Source: JANOAR01 sp031411235 (lineage in GTDB: Bacteria > Verrucomicrobiota > Verrucomicrobiia > Verrucomicrobiales > Verrucomicrobiaceae). From it: a DNA stretch of 38,690 nt. The stretch is taken from assembly GCA_031411235.1 (NCBI GenBank), contig JANOAR010000036.1:1-38690 (forward strand), in the 5' to 3' direction. The notes beneath the pieces are model-generated. The model ran no database searches. It had not been told where the DNA came from and worked only from the letters and a program-made list of their open reading frames with translations. Position numbers and translations under genes: made by a program. Below, one piece after another: positions 22,087 to 30,611 of this stretch; positions within the stretch are counted from its first letter, which is position 1; each line of letters opens with the position of its first letter.

Positions 22087-24456
22087 ATGAAAACGAACGC
22101 TCTTTTGCCTGCGCAGCTCCACTATATCGACGCCTACTGGCGAGCGGCGAACTATCTCTCGGTCGGGCAGATTTATCTGTTCGACAATCCTTTACTCAAG
22201 CGACCTCTCGTGCTGGCAGATGTGAAGCGCATGTTGCTGGGGCATTGGGGCACGACGCCTGGGCAGAACTTTATTTATGCGCACTTGAACCGAGTGATCC
22301 AGAAGCATGATCTTGATATGATCTATGTCTGTGGGCCAGGGCATGGCGGGGCGGCAGTGGTTGCTAATACTTACTTGGAAGGCACTTACAGCGAGATTTA
22401 TCCAGAGATCAGCCAAGATGAGGCAGGGCTGCGGAAATTGTTTGTTCAGTTCTCCTTTGCTGGCGGTATTCCGAGTCATGCTTCGCCGGAGTGTCCAGGC
22501 TCCATTCATGAGGGCGGTGAGCTGGGTTATTCGCTGAGTCACTCCTTTGGCGCGGTATTTGATAATCCCGATCTTATCGTTGCCTGCGTCATCGGCGATG
22601 GTGAAGCGGAAACGGGGCCGCTGGCGACGGCTTGGCATTCCAATAAGTTTCTCGATCCTGTGACGGATGGTGTGGTGCTTCCCATTTTACATCTCAATGG
22701 TTACAAGATTGCCAATCCTACGCTGCTCGCCCGCATCACTCGCGAGGAGTTGGATCAACTGCTGCGTGGCTATGGCTGGACGCCGTATTTCGTGGAGGAG
22801 GAAGACAACGCGCTGATGCATGAGGCAATGGCTGCGACTCTGGATAATGCGGTGGCGGACATCCAACGTATCCAGCTCGAATGTCGCGAGCGCAGTAGCC
22901 AGACGCGGCCTCGATGGCCGATGATCGTGCTCAATTCCGCCAAGGGCTGGACGGGGCCGAAGGTGGTCGATGATAGGCAAATCGAAGGTACCTTTCGTGC
23001 GCACCAAGTGCCGCTCTCTGATCCTGCTGCGCATCCCGGGCATTTGAAAATGTTGGAGGACTGGCTGCGCAGCTACAAGCCGGAGGAACTCTTTGATGAG
23101 CAAGGGAGGTTGCTACCCGAGTTGGCTGAACTTGCGCCGCAAGGAGATCGACGGATGGGTGCCAACCCACACGCCAATGGTGGCCTGTTGCTGCGCGACC
23201 TGCGGATGCCTGACTTCCGCGACTATGCTGTGGATGTGCCTTCACCCGGCATTCGCGGCATTGGCGACACGCATGTGCTTGGCCCCTTCCTGCGCGATGT
23301 GGCTAAGCTCAACGATGAACAGCGCAACTTCCGTGTCTTTGGTCCTGATGAGACGCTTTCTAATGGACTTGAAGCTCTCTTTGAAGTGACCAACCGCCAA
23401 TGGGATGCGGCGACTGAGGCCAACGATGTGTCTCTCGCCCCTACGGGCCGAGTGATGGAGATGCTCAGCGAACACCAATGCGAGGGCTGGCTGGAAGGCT
23501 ATCTGCTCACGGGGCGGCATGGGCTTTTCAATTGCTACGAGGCGTTCATCCACATCATTGACTCGATGTTTAACCAGCACGCGAAGTGGCTAAAGGTGAC
23601 GGCGACTCTGCATTGGCGGCGGCCGATTGCGTCGCTGAATTACCTGCTCGCTTCGCATGTGTGGCGGCAGGATCACAATGGCTTTTCGCATCAAGACCCT
23701 GGCTTCATCGACCACGTTGTGAACAAGAAGGCCGAGGTGGTGCGCGTCTATTTGCCGCCCGATGCGAATTGCTTGCTGTCCGTGATGGATCACTGCCTGC
23801 GCAGTCGGCATTATGTGAATGTTGTTATCGCGGGCAAACATCCAGCACCGCAATGGCTGACGATGGAAGCGGCAGAGCAACACTGCGCGGCTGGCATCGG
23901 CATCTGGCAATGGGCGAGCTGTGATGTGAATGCCGAGCCTGATGTGGTGATGGCCTGCTGCGGCGATGTGCCCACTCTGGAGACACTGGCCGCCGTTTCC
24001 CTTCTGCGCGAGCATTTGCCCGAGTTGAAAATCCGCGTGGTCAATGTGGTGGACTTGATGAAGCTCCAGCCGCAGCGCGAGCATCCACATGGCTTGAGCG
24101 ACGCTGATTTCGATGCGCTCTTCACCAAGGACAAGCCGGTGATCTTCGCCTTCCACGCCTACCCTTGGTTGATTCATCGGCTCACGTATCGCCGCAGGAA
24201 TCACGGCAACATTCACGTCCGGGGTTACAAAGAAGAAGGCACGATCACCACGCCCTTTGACATGACGGTGCTCAATGATATAGACCGCTATCATCTCGTG
24301 ATGGATGCGCTGGATCGCCTGCCACAAGTGGGCGCGAAGGGCATAGAGTTGCAGCAGCAGCTCAAGGAAAAGCTCATTGAGCACAGGCGCTACATCTGCC
24401 AGCACGGCGAGGATATGCCGGAGATTCGGGAGTGGAAATGGAGCAACGCGCGATGA
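22087..24456 (+). CDS. xfp: Xylulose-5-phosphate/fructose-6-phosphate phosphoketolase
   Basis: A 789-residue full-length thiamine-diphosphate enzyme. It splits xylulose 5-phosphate (and often fructose 6-phosphate) with phosphate into acetyl phosphate and glyceraldehyde 3-phosphate (or erythrose 4-phosphate). Motifs: YWRAANYLSVGQIYLFDNPL, GHWGTTPGQNF (52-62), CGPGHGG, ECPGSIHEGGELGYSLSH, the ThDP/Mg site GDGEAETGPLAT (170-181) and HLNGYKIANPT (202-212), plus the C-terminal GKHPAPQWL and FAFHAYPWLIHRL segments. The start matches family N-termini. It precedes a class I aldolase with an ATGA overlap and shares a cluster with acetate kinase, which completes an acetate-forming, ATP-yielding shunt. 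Confidence 0.95.
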   Translation: MKTNALLPAQLHYIDAYWRAANYLSVGQIYLFDNPLLKRPLVLADVKRMLLGHWGTTPGQNFIYAHLNRVIQKHDLDMIYVCGPGHGGAAVVANTYLEGTYSEIYPEISQDEAGLRKLFVQFSFAGGIPSHASPECPGSIHEGGELGYSLSHSFGAVFDNPDLIVACVIGDGEAETGPLATAWHSNKFLDPVTDGVVLPILHLNGYKIANPTLLARITREELDQLLRGYGWTPYFVEEEDNALMHEAMAATLDNAVADIQRIQLECRERSSQTRPRWPMIVLNSAKGWTGPKVVDDRQIEGTFRAHQVPLSDPAAHPGHLKMLEDWLRSYKPEELFDEQGRLLPELAELAPQGDRRMGANPHANGGLLLRDLRMPDFRDYAVDVPSPGIRGIGDTHVLGPFLRDVAKLNDEQRNFRVFGPDETLSNGLEALFEVTNRQWDAATEANDVSLAPTGRVMEMLSEHQCEGWLEGYLLTGRHGLFNCYEAFIHIIDSMFNQHAKWLKVTATLHWRRPIASLNYLLASHVWRQDHNGFSHQDPGFIDHVVNKKAEVVRVYLPPDANCLLSVMDHCLRSRHYVNVVIAGKHPAPQWLTMEAAEQHCAAGIGIWQWASCDVNAEPDVVMACCGDVPTLETLAAVSLLREHLPELKIRVVNVVDLMKLQPQREHPHGLSDADFDALFTKDKPVIFAFHAYPWLIHRLTYRRRNHGNIHVRGYKEEGTITTPFDMTVLNDIDRYHLVMDALDRLPQVGAKGIELQQQLKEKLIEHRRYICQHGEDMPEIREWKWSNAR

Positions 24457-25475
24457 ATTCACAGACACTGATCGACACGGCGAAGGCACTCGTTGCGAGC
24501 GGCAAAGGCTTGCTGGCGATGGATGAGAGCACGCCCACTTGTAACAAGCGATTCGCCAAGCTGGGGATACCGCAGACCGAGGGCCATCGACGTGCCTATC
24601 GCGAACTGATTGTCACCACGCCCCAGATTAGCCAGTGCATCAGCGGGGCGATTCTCTTCGACGAAACCATTCGCCAGCAAACCAACGATGGCAGGCCGTT
24701 TGCGCAAGCCCTCAGCGATGCGGGGATCATCCCTGGTATCAAGGTGGACACGGGCGTGAAGGACATGGCGGGGCATCCTGGAGAGAAGATCACCGAAGGA
24801 CTGGATGGCCTGCGTGAGCGCCTCACGGAGTATTTTCAAATGGGGGCTCGCTTCGCCAAATGGCGCGCCGTGTTTGCTATCGACGATGCCCTGCCAAGCC
24901 AGAGCTGCATCGAGGCCAACACCCATGACTTGGCCCGCTACGTTGCGCTGTGTCAGGAAGTGGGGCTGGTAGCGATTGTCGAGCCTGAGTTGCTGATGGA
25001 AGGCTGGCATACGCTAGAGCGATGCAGCGTGGCGACGGAGGAAGTGCTGCAAGAGTTATTCAATCAGCTCTATGTCCAGTGTGTGAGCTTGGAAGGCATG
25101 ATTCTAAAGCCTAATATGGTGCTCTCTGGACTCACTTGCGCAGCCCAGGCAAGCGTGGATGAAGTGGCCGATGCCACGGTGAGATGCCTCATGCGAGCCG
25201 TGCCCGCCGCCGTCTCTGGCATCGCGTTCTTATCCGGTGGGCAGCCTGCGGAACTCGCTACGGCTCGCTTGAATGCGATCAACCTTCGCTTCGAATCGCA
25301 TCTGCCGTGGGCGCTGACGTTCTCTTTTGCCCGCGCCATTCAACAGCCTGCATTGGGCATTTGGCGAGGGGATTCGGCCAACGTGATCGCAGCGCAGCAG
25401 GCGCTGCTGCAACGCGCAAAATGCAACTCAGCCGCATGCCGCGCTGAATACACCCCTGCGATGGAACCAGCCTAG
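24453..25475 (+). CDS. Fructose-bisphosphate aldolase, class I
   Basis: A 340-residue Schiff-base aldolase that reversibly cleaves fructose 1,6-bisphosphate. Seen: LLAMDESTPTCNKRF (D24), GIKVDTG (K98), ARFAKWRAV (K137), VEPE (E178), the Schiff-base lysine in EGMILKPNMV (K219) and FLSGGQ (phosphate binding). The ATG at 24453 overlaps the phosphoketolase TGA as ATGA, giving coupled translation; starts at 24432 and 24438 are in frame but would overlap more. Together with phosphoketolase it links hexose and triose phosphates. Family assignment is firm. Confidence 0.93.
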   Translation: MNSQTLIDTAKALVASGKGLLAMDESTPTCNKRFAKLGIPQTEGHRRAYRELIVTTPQISQCISGAILFDETIRQQTNDGRPFAQALSDAGIIPGIKVDTGVKDMAGHPGEKITEGLDGLRERLTEYFQMGARFAKWRAVFAIDDALPSQSCIEANTHDLARYVALCQEVGLVAIVEPELLMEGWHTLERCSVATEEVLQELFNQLYVQCVSLEGMILKPNMVLSGLTCAAQASVDEVADATVRCLMRAVPAAVSGIAFLSGGQPAELATARLNAINLRFESHLPWALTFSFARAIQQPALGIWRGDSANVIAAQQALLQRAKCNSAACRAEYTPAMEPA

Positions 25476-25477
25476 CC

Positions 25478-26080
25478 ATGCCACTGCGACTCTACCTCAT
25501 TCGACACGGCGAAACAGAATGGTCGCGCGCTGGCAAACACACGAGCCGCACGGACATTGCCCTGACAGCGCGTGGGGAGGATGAGGCGCGAGGGCTCAGT
25601 GCGCGACTGCATGGGATCGAATTCGCCCATGTATTCTCCAGCCCGCGCAAGCGCGCCCAGCAGACGTGTGAACTCGCCGTAATTCATCGTGCGGCCGAGC
25701 TTGAGCCTGATCTCGCCGAGTGGGACTACGGCGACTACGAAGGCCGCACGCCAGCCGAAATTCAGGCGCAACGGCCAGCATGGAACCTCTTTCGCGACGG
25801 TGCGCTGAATGGTGAATCGCCCGCGCAGATGGGGCATCGCGTCGATCTCCTCCTGTCTCGTCTTCGCACTCTGGAGGGCAACATCGCGCTCTTTACCCAC
25901 GGTCATCTGGGGCGTGTGCTCGCGGCAAGATGGATTGGGCTTTCTGTGGAGCAGGCCCAGCATCTGCTCCTCAGCACTGCGTCTGTTGGCATCCTTAGCT
26001 ACACTCACAACCACATCGACCAACCCGCCATCGCGTTATGGAACTCTACTTCAGATGGATGTATCGCTGGAGTGCGGTAG
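25478..26080 (+). CDS. Histidine phosphatase (phosphoglycerate-mutase-like)
   Basis: A 200-residue cytoplasmic enzyme of the histidine phosphatase superfamily. The RHGE motif (LIRHGETEW) provides the phosphorylated His10; FSSPRKRAQQT carries the second arginine; EWDYGDYEGRTP has the acid/base Glu81; THGH contains His141. The short length and the missing insertions fit a phosphatase (CobC/GpmB/PhoE type) rather than a true cofactor-dependent mutase. It begins 2 bases after the aldolase stop and ends the cluster, so a sugar-phosphate or bisphosphate substrate is likely. Confidence 0.87.
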   Translation: MPLRLYLIRHGETEWSRAGKHTSRTDIALTARGEDEARGLSARLHGIEFAHVFSSPRKRAQQTCELAVIHRAAELEPDLAEWDYGDYEGRTPAEIQAQRPAWNLFRDGALNGESPAQMGHRVDLLLSRLRTLEGNIALFTHGHLGRVLAARWIGLSVEQAQHLLLSTASVGILSYTHNHIDQPAIALWNSTSDGCIAGVR

Positions 26081-26107
26081 AACGAGCCATCTCGCTCGTG
26101 CTCTTGT

Positions 26108-26130
26108 GGCTTGGTGGTCTCGGCCAAGCC
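26108..26130 (+). terminator. Possible terminator after the phosphoketolase cluster
   Basis: Perfect 7-bp stem GGCTTGG/CCAAGCC with a 9-base loop, 27 bases after the histidine phosphatase stop. The T tract is poor (TTCCC), so termination is uncertain. The rest of the gap to 26272 shows no gene. Confidence 0.35.
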
Positions 26131-26272
26131 TTCCCGCAGGCAAGAATGTAAGCTCTCGCGCATCCGGCGAGGGCATGTCTGAAATTGTTTTTTGAAGTGG
26201 CTGCGCGTTTGTATTGCGTAGGAACTCCAGCTTGAGCCTTCAGCTTGCCCGCCACTCTCTCAGCCTCCTTGT

Positions 26273-27568
26273 CTATGAACCAATTTTCACGCAGGTCGCG
26301 GCACGCTCTTGCAGGGCGGCGACGAGGCGGAGGGTCACGTCATGGCGGAGGCCTTGGGCACGTAGCTCTTTGTGAACCTTGGCTGCGGCATCAGGTAGGA
26401 TTGCGATCATGGACGCGATTCGATCCCGCAGGGCGGTGGCGTCCCAGCGCAGTTCGGTGGCGCACTTTTGCCATTCGCGCAGGCCGATCTCGCGCGGTCG
26501 GTATTTGCCCCCGATCATCATCGCAACGGTGGCGCGGCGCGGATCCACCTGCTTGGGGAAATAGGGCAGTGCGCTGGACACACCGTAGAGCGGCGCGAGC
26601 CGCACGCGGTTTTGCTGGGCGATGAGGAGGGCGTAGTTTTTTGCGTGGGCATCTGTGCCGCAGATGAGCCAGTTAAAAATGAGTGCGTCGATGAAGCGCG
26701 CCTCGTCGGCTTCGCGTGCATGGGAGTGCTGGCGGATGAGGTTCATGATCTCCACCGCCGAGGGGCCGCCCTGGCTTTGATACTTCATTTGCGGCATTCG
26801 GCCAAGAGCCTGGCACATGTCTTCCTGGTGAATGCGCAGCACTCGGCTGCCCTGGCGCAGGCGATCAAAGCGCTCGACGATGATGACGGGGACTTCGCCA
26901 AAATGGCGGACGACGGACGTGGCCGCTGACAGGCCTAGCGCCGATGCCAGGGCCATGCAGAAGTGCTCGTTCTCGGCGTAACCATCGAAGGTGCCGCTGG
27001 CTGGCTTGAAGATGTGCGTGGTGGGCACCTTGCCGGAGGGCACGCCCCAGCGATCTTTTTTGGCATCGTAGTGGAGTGCGGTCTTTGGCTGTGCTCCGGC
27101 AAGGCTGAACTGACCGCGATCCGCGCCGGAGCGTGTCGCGCTGTGATCCTTCAGCAGCAGTTGCAGGCGCTGTGTTAGATCCTCTTCAGTAAGCCATTTC
27201 ACACGGCCTGCGCTGGTGGCTGTGCGCCACTCATTGACGCGTTCCGGCTTCACCCACTGCACTGCGCCAGCACAGTCCTCACCGACATGCGAGAGCAGGC
27301 GAAAAGGATTACTGGGATAGACACTGAAGCGCTCACCCCAGCGGCGCAGCACGCCATCGTTGTCGGGAAGCAGACCCCATAAAAAGGGTGAGACTACGGA
27401 ATGCCCATGTTGGGCCGCGCTCAAAGGCATGGACAGCGATAAGGGGAATGCCTTGGCATCGCCGCGCCATGCTTCATCATACGAGAAGCGGAGGCGGTTG
27501 CGACTGCGATCCCATAACACGCGGCCCATGAGGAGGTCGCTTGTCCATGCCTGGAGTTCGTCGATCAT
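26273..27568 (-). CDS. hipA: HipA-like kinase toxin with altered metal-binding residue
   Basis: A 431-residue HipA-family Ser/Thr kinase. Present: SLAGAQPKTAL (nucleotide loop, about 155-165), THIFKP (185-189), VERFDR (231-236), HQEDMCQALG (247-256) and the catalytic segment CGTDAHAKNYALL (D306, N311). The next segment normally reads PLYD with an Asp that binds Mg; here it reads APLYGVSSALPY with Gly329. HipA toxins phosphorylate targets such as glutamyl-tRNA synthetase and induce dormancy. The gene overlaps the upstream antitoxin by 4 bases. With the Asp lost, the kinase may be weakened or inactive; the rest of the protein is intact. Confidence 0.9.
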   Translation of the reverse strand: MIDELQAWTSDLLMGRVLWDRSRNRLRFSYDEAWRGDAKAFPLSLSMPLSAAQHGHSVVSPFLWGLLPDNDGVLRRWGERFSVYPSNPFRLLSHVGEDCAGAVQWVKPERVNEWRTATSAGRVKWLTEEDLTQRLQLLLKDHSATRSGADRGQFSLAGAQPKTALHYDAKKDRWGVPSGKVPTTHIFKPASGTFDGYAENEHFCMALASALGLSAATSVVRHFGEVPVIIVERFDRLRQGSRVLRIHQEDMCQALGRMPQMKYQSQGGPSAVEIMNLIRQHSHAREADEARFIDALIFNWLICGTDAHAKNYALLIAQQNRVRLAPLYGVSSALPYFPKQVDPRRATVAMMIGGKYRPREIGLREWQKCATELRWDATALRDRIASMIAILPDAAAKVHKELRAQGLRHDVTLRLVAALQERAATCVKIGS

Positions 27569-27858
27569 CGTCTGGATGGGCCAGTGGTTCGTAGGATGAT
27601 GCTATCCAGGTCGATAGCGTCGTTGAGCCTCATCCCCGAGTGGGATTGCGGCTGGAGATCCACTTGCAACGGCACATCCAGTTCATTGAGCGTCCGCAGC
27701 ACTAGGCCGAGTTGCACGGTGGCCTTGCCCTGCTCCAACTGCACAATCCACAGCCGACTCACGCCCAGGCGCGTGGCGAGTTGATCTTGTGTCCAGCCAC
27801 GGGACTTGCGCCGGTCGCGCACGAGATGGCCGATTTCGTTGGGTGTTCGAAGTTGCAT
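27565..27858 (-). CDS. hipB: HipB-like antitoxin (XRE-type HTH)
   Basis: A 97-residue DNA-binding protein. The helix-turn-helix covers about 8-62: IGHLVRDRRKSRGWTQDQLA, LGVSRLWIVQLEQGKATVQL. This matches HipB-type antitoxins, which bind HipA and repress their own operon. The start at 27858 is chosen because the helix-turn-helix begins there; the open frame upstream is low complexity and overlaps the L,D-transpeptidase gene. It precedes and overlaps hipA (ATGA). Confidence 0.87.
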   Translation of the reverse strand: MQLRTPNEIGHLVRDRRKSRGWTQDQLATRLGVSRLWIVQLEQGKATVQLGLVLRTLNELDVPLQVDLQPQSHSGMRLNDAIDLDSIILRTTGPSRR

Positions 27859-27902
27859 GGCGGCATGATGCCATGAATGCGAACGATTACAAGTTGCGAA
27901 AG

Positions 27903-27933
27903 TATGCGATAGGTAACAAATATGCAAAGATAG
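27903..27933 (-). promoter_or_regulatory. Candidate hipBA operator (direct repeats)
   Basis: In an AT-rich patch 45 bases upstream of hipB, read on the minus strand, CTATC-TTT-GCATA and CTATC-GCATA repeat in direct orientation (27921-27933 and 27903-27912). Such repeats near a HipB-type start are good candidates for autorepressor sites. Inference only. Confidence 0.3.
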
Positions 27934-27988
27934 CGAGCGAATACATTGGGTGAATGCACTGCACCGTGCAAGTCCATGAACTTGCCGC

Positions 27989-29062
27989 CTACCGCTGCCA
28001 GAACCACTTCCACTTACGCTTGGGCTCTGGAACCACCTGGGGAACGGGCTCGGTTCGGCTCGCAATGACTGGCCGGGGCACGGCTGGAAGGCCTTCGATG
28101 ATCACGGTCATGCCTTTGGTGACCTGCTTCGCTAGGCGCACGACATCCCAGTTTGCGGTTCTCATGCAGCCGTGGCTGGAGCTGCGACCAATGGTCTGTC
28201 CTTGGTTGGTGCCGTGGATGCCGATACCGGGCCGGTTCAGGCCGATCCACATGACGCCGACGGGATTGTTCGGGCCGATGGGCAACTCATAGAAGTCGCC
28301 GCTGCGCACGCCGTATTCGAGCACGCTCTTGTCCCAGCGGAAGGTTGGCATTTGAGCGATGCCGAGGATTTTCCAGGTGCCAGGCGGCGTGGCAAGGTAG
28401 CCGCTGCCGGGGGTGATCGGGAGACTGGCGAGCATCTTCTCGCCTTCAAACAGGCCCAGTAGTTTCTCCCGCGTATCAATTTTCATGATGCGGGTCAGAT
28501 AGGCTGGTATCTCGGGCAGGCTGGCGACCTGGGTCAACTCCTCGATGAGGAAGGGCTGCACGCTGGGCACTTTCACGATGTCGCCAGGCTTTAGCGCGCC
28601 CATCTTCATGGGCTGGTTGATGAACTCAAGCAACTCGGGTGCGCAGTGAAAACGCTCGGTCAGGAACTCCAACAGCGAATCATAGGGCAGATATTTTTTC
28701 TTGCTCTGCGCGGAGGGTTGGCTGGGCAAGTCGCCGACGTATTGGAGATCCTCGGGGCGAATGGTGTAGCTCGTATAATTTTGCGGCACGCTCGTGAGAT
28801 CCAGCGTGTGGGCAGGCAGTTCGGTCTCGGGGAGGCCCTGCGCCCGCTGGTAGCGCTTCAGGGCTTTGGTGGTGAACTCCCCTGGACGACCGTCCAGCTT
28901 CCCTGGGCCAAAAAGTTGCGTATCCAGGAAAATCTGAAGCCGCAGAATGTCTTCCACAGGTTCAGGTGCCTTGGGCAGCGGGTCGGGGATGATGGCGGAG
29001 GCCGTCGCAGAGGCGAAGGCGAAACATAAAAAGGGTAGCAAGGTGGAAAGCGGTTTTTTCAT
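27989..29062 (-). CDS. L,D-transpeptidase (YkuD) with peptidoglycan-binding and LysM-like modules
   Basis: A 357-residue exported cell-wall enzyme. Signal peptide about 1-23 (MKKPLSTLLPFLCFAFASAT). A peptidoglycan-binding-like helical module follows (about 38-77, FGPGKLDGRPGEFTTKALKR), then a LysM-like segment (about 125-167, ending ALKPGDIVKVPSV) and the YkuD domain (about 190-320). The catalytic motif is complete: HGTN (H283), then SHGCMR with H297, C299 and R301. These enzymes make 3-3 cross-links or anchor lipoproteins to peptidoglycan. The ATG at 29062 begins the signal peptide; the longer frame adds 16 unlikely residues. Confidence 0.88.
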   Translation of the reverse strand: MKKPLSTLLPFLCFAFASATASAIIPDPLPKAPEPVEDILRLQIFLDTQLFGPGKLDGRPGEFTTKALKRYQRAQGLPETELPAHTLDLTSVPQNYTSYTIRPEDLQYVGDLPSQPSAQSKKKYLPYDSLLEFLTERFHCAPELLEFINQPMKMGALKPGDIVKVPSVQPFLIEELTQVASLPEIPAYLTRIMKIDTREKLLGLFEGEKMLASLPITPGSGYLATPPGTWKILGIAQMPTFRWDKSVLEYGVRSGDFYELPIGPNNPVGVMWIGLNRPGIGIHGTNQGQTIGRSSSHGCMRTANWDVVRLAKQVTKGMTVIIEGLPAVPRPVIASRTEPVPQVVPEPKRKWKWFWQR

Positions 29063-29235
29063 GGGGGGAATGGGGGGCGATCCGTTACCACTGCTCTGCA
29101 TCAGTTTCAACCACGTGAGGAGTAGGTTTATCCCGACTACCGCGTTCGATCGGTGGCCTGACGGGCTATTTTTCCGCCAACTCTGGAAGGCGAAGACCTC
29201 GCGACTCAGCGAGGATTGCGGTTATAGGGGAAGCT

Positions 29236-30477
29236 ATGCCTTTCTCTTCCTTCGGTCTGTCCGCCCCACTTCTCCGCGCGGTCAGCCACTACGATGCCCC
29301 CACGCCTGTGCAGACTGCCGCCATCCCGGTGGTGCTGGCGGGTGGTGACGTGCTGGCCACCGCCCAGACGGGCTCGGGCAAGACTGCCGCGTTTGTCCTG
29401 CCACTGCTCCAGCGCTGGCTTGCCGCTGGGAGAGAGACGCCACGCCGCGTCCATAGCTTGATCCTGGTGCCCACACGCGAGCTTGCGAATCAGGTCACGG
29501 AATCCGTGCTGCGCTATTCGCTTCATCTGCCCGAGCGTATCAAAGTGGTGAGCGTCATTGGCGGCGTCTCGATCAATACCCAGATGATGTCTCTGCGCGG
29601 CGGAGCAGACATCGTGGTGGCCACGCCGGGCCGGTTGCTCGACCTCGTGGAGCACAACGCGCTGCACCTTTCCCATGTGGCCGTTCTGGTGCTCGATGAG
29701 GCCGATCGTATGCTCGATCTGGGCTTTGCCGATGAGCTGGCTCGCGTGCTCGACCTGCTGCCGAAGCGTCGGCAAAACCTACTGTTCTCCGCCACCTTCC
29801 CCGCTGCGGTTCAATCGCTGGCCCATGACCTGCTGCACGAGCCGACGCTGATCGAAGTCGAGACTGCGCCCACGGAAATACCTGACATCGAGCAACGCGC
29901 CATCGAGGTGGACGCGGGCAAACGCACGCCGCTGTTGCGCCATCTGATCAAGACGCTGAGCTGGCAGCGCGTGCTGGTTTTTGTCGCCAGCCAATACACC
30001 GCCGAGCATGTCGCTGATAAGCTGCGCAAAAATGGCATCGGTGCCGTCGCCTTCCATGGCGAACTCAGCCAGGGGGCTCGCAGCCAAGCCTTGGCGGACT
30101 TCAAGAACTCGAAGATTCATGTGCTTGTCGCCACCGACCTCGCCGCTCGTGGGCTGGACATCGTGCAGTTGCCCGTGGTGCTGAACTACGACCTGCCGCG
30201 CTCTGCCGTCGATTATGTCCATCGCATTGGCCGCACGGGTCGTGCGGGTGAGACGGGGCTCGCGGTCAGCTTCGTCACGGCAGAGTCGCACGCGCACTTT
30301 TGCCTCATCGAGAAGCGCCACCAACTGACCATCGCTCGTGAACAAATTCCTGGCTTCGAGCCCTTTGAAATCGCGCCGCCGCCCTCGCCAAGCACTGGCG
30401 GCATCAAGGGCCGAGGCAAGAGCAAGAAGGACAAGCTACGCGAGGCCGCCGCCCGACAAGGTGGAGCTGCATCGTGA
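29236..30477 (+). CDS. DEAD-box RNA helicase (RhlE-like)
   Basis: A 413-residue ATP-dependent RNA helicase. Q motif (F6, PTPVQ 23-27), motif I AQTGSGKT (43-50), PTRELA (79-84), GG, TPGR, DEAD (154-157), SAT (185-187), then the second RecA domain with ARGLDI and HRIGRTGR. A short basic tail (KGRGKSKKDKLREAAARQGG) probably binds RNA. The absence of a long C-terminal domain points to the RhlE group rather than DeaD or DbpA. It is divergent from the L,D-transpeptidase across a 173-base gap without identifiable sites. Confidence 0.92.
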   Translation: MPFSSFGLSAPLLRAVSHYDAPTPVQTAAIPVVLAGGDVLATAQTGSGKTAAFVLPLLQRWLAAGRETPRRVHSLILVPTRELANQVTESVLRYSLHLPERIKVVSVIGGVSINTQMMSLRGGADIVVATPGRLLDLVEHNALHLSHVAVLVLDEADRMLDLGFADELARVLDLLPKRRQNLLFSATFPAAVQSLAHDLLHEPTLIEVETAPTEIPDIEQRAIEVDAGKRTPLLRHLIKTLSWQRVLVFVASQYTAEHVADKLRKNGIGAVAFHGELSQGARSQALADFKNSKIHVLVATDLAARGLDIVQLPVVLNYDLPRSAVDYVHRIGRTGRAGETGLAVSFVTAESHAHFCLIEKRHQLTIAREQIPGFEPFEIAPPPSPSTGGIKGRGKSKKDKLREAAARQGGAAS

Positions 30478-30611
30478 TCTCTCGTTGCGCCGGGGCTCGT
30501 TCCGACTCTGCTGTGCGCTGATTGTCACTGAGCAGCTAAGGGACGCCGCGCGTATTATTCATTGGCTTGAAGATAGGCAGCAGTAACAGTGGCAAGGTTA
30601 CGACTATTGCC

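Noticed and set aside
23590..24489. 299-codon open frame antisense to phosphoketolase
   Set aside because: Shadow of a highly conserved enzyme; no start signal or domain.
25446..25462. ACACCCC match near the end of the aldolase gene
   Set aside because: Within coding sequence and missing the GGGT half-site.
29063..29235. Possible cold-shock leader or riboswitch before the DEAD-box helicase
   Set aside because: No conserved box or stable stem-loop was apparent by eye.
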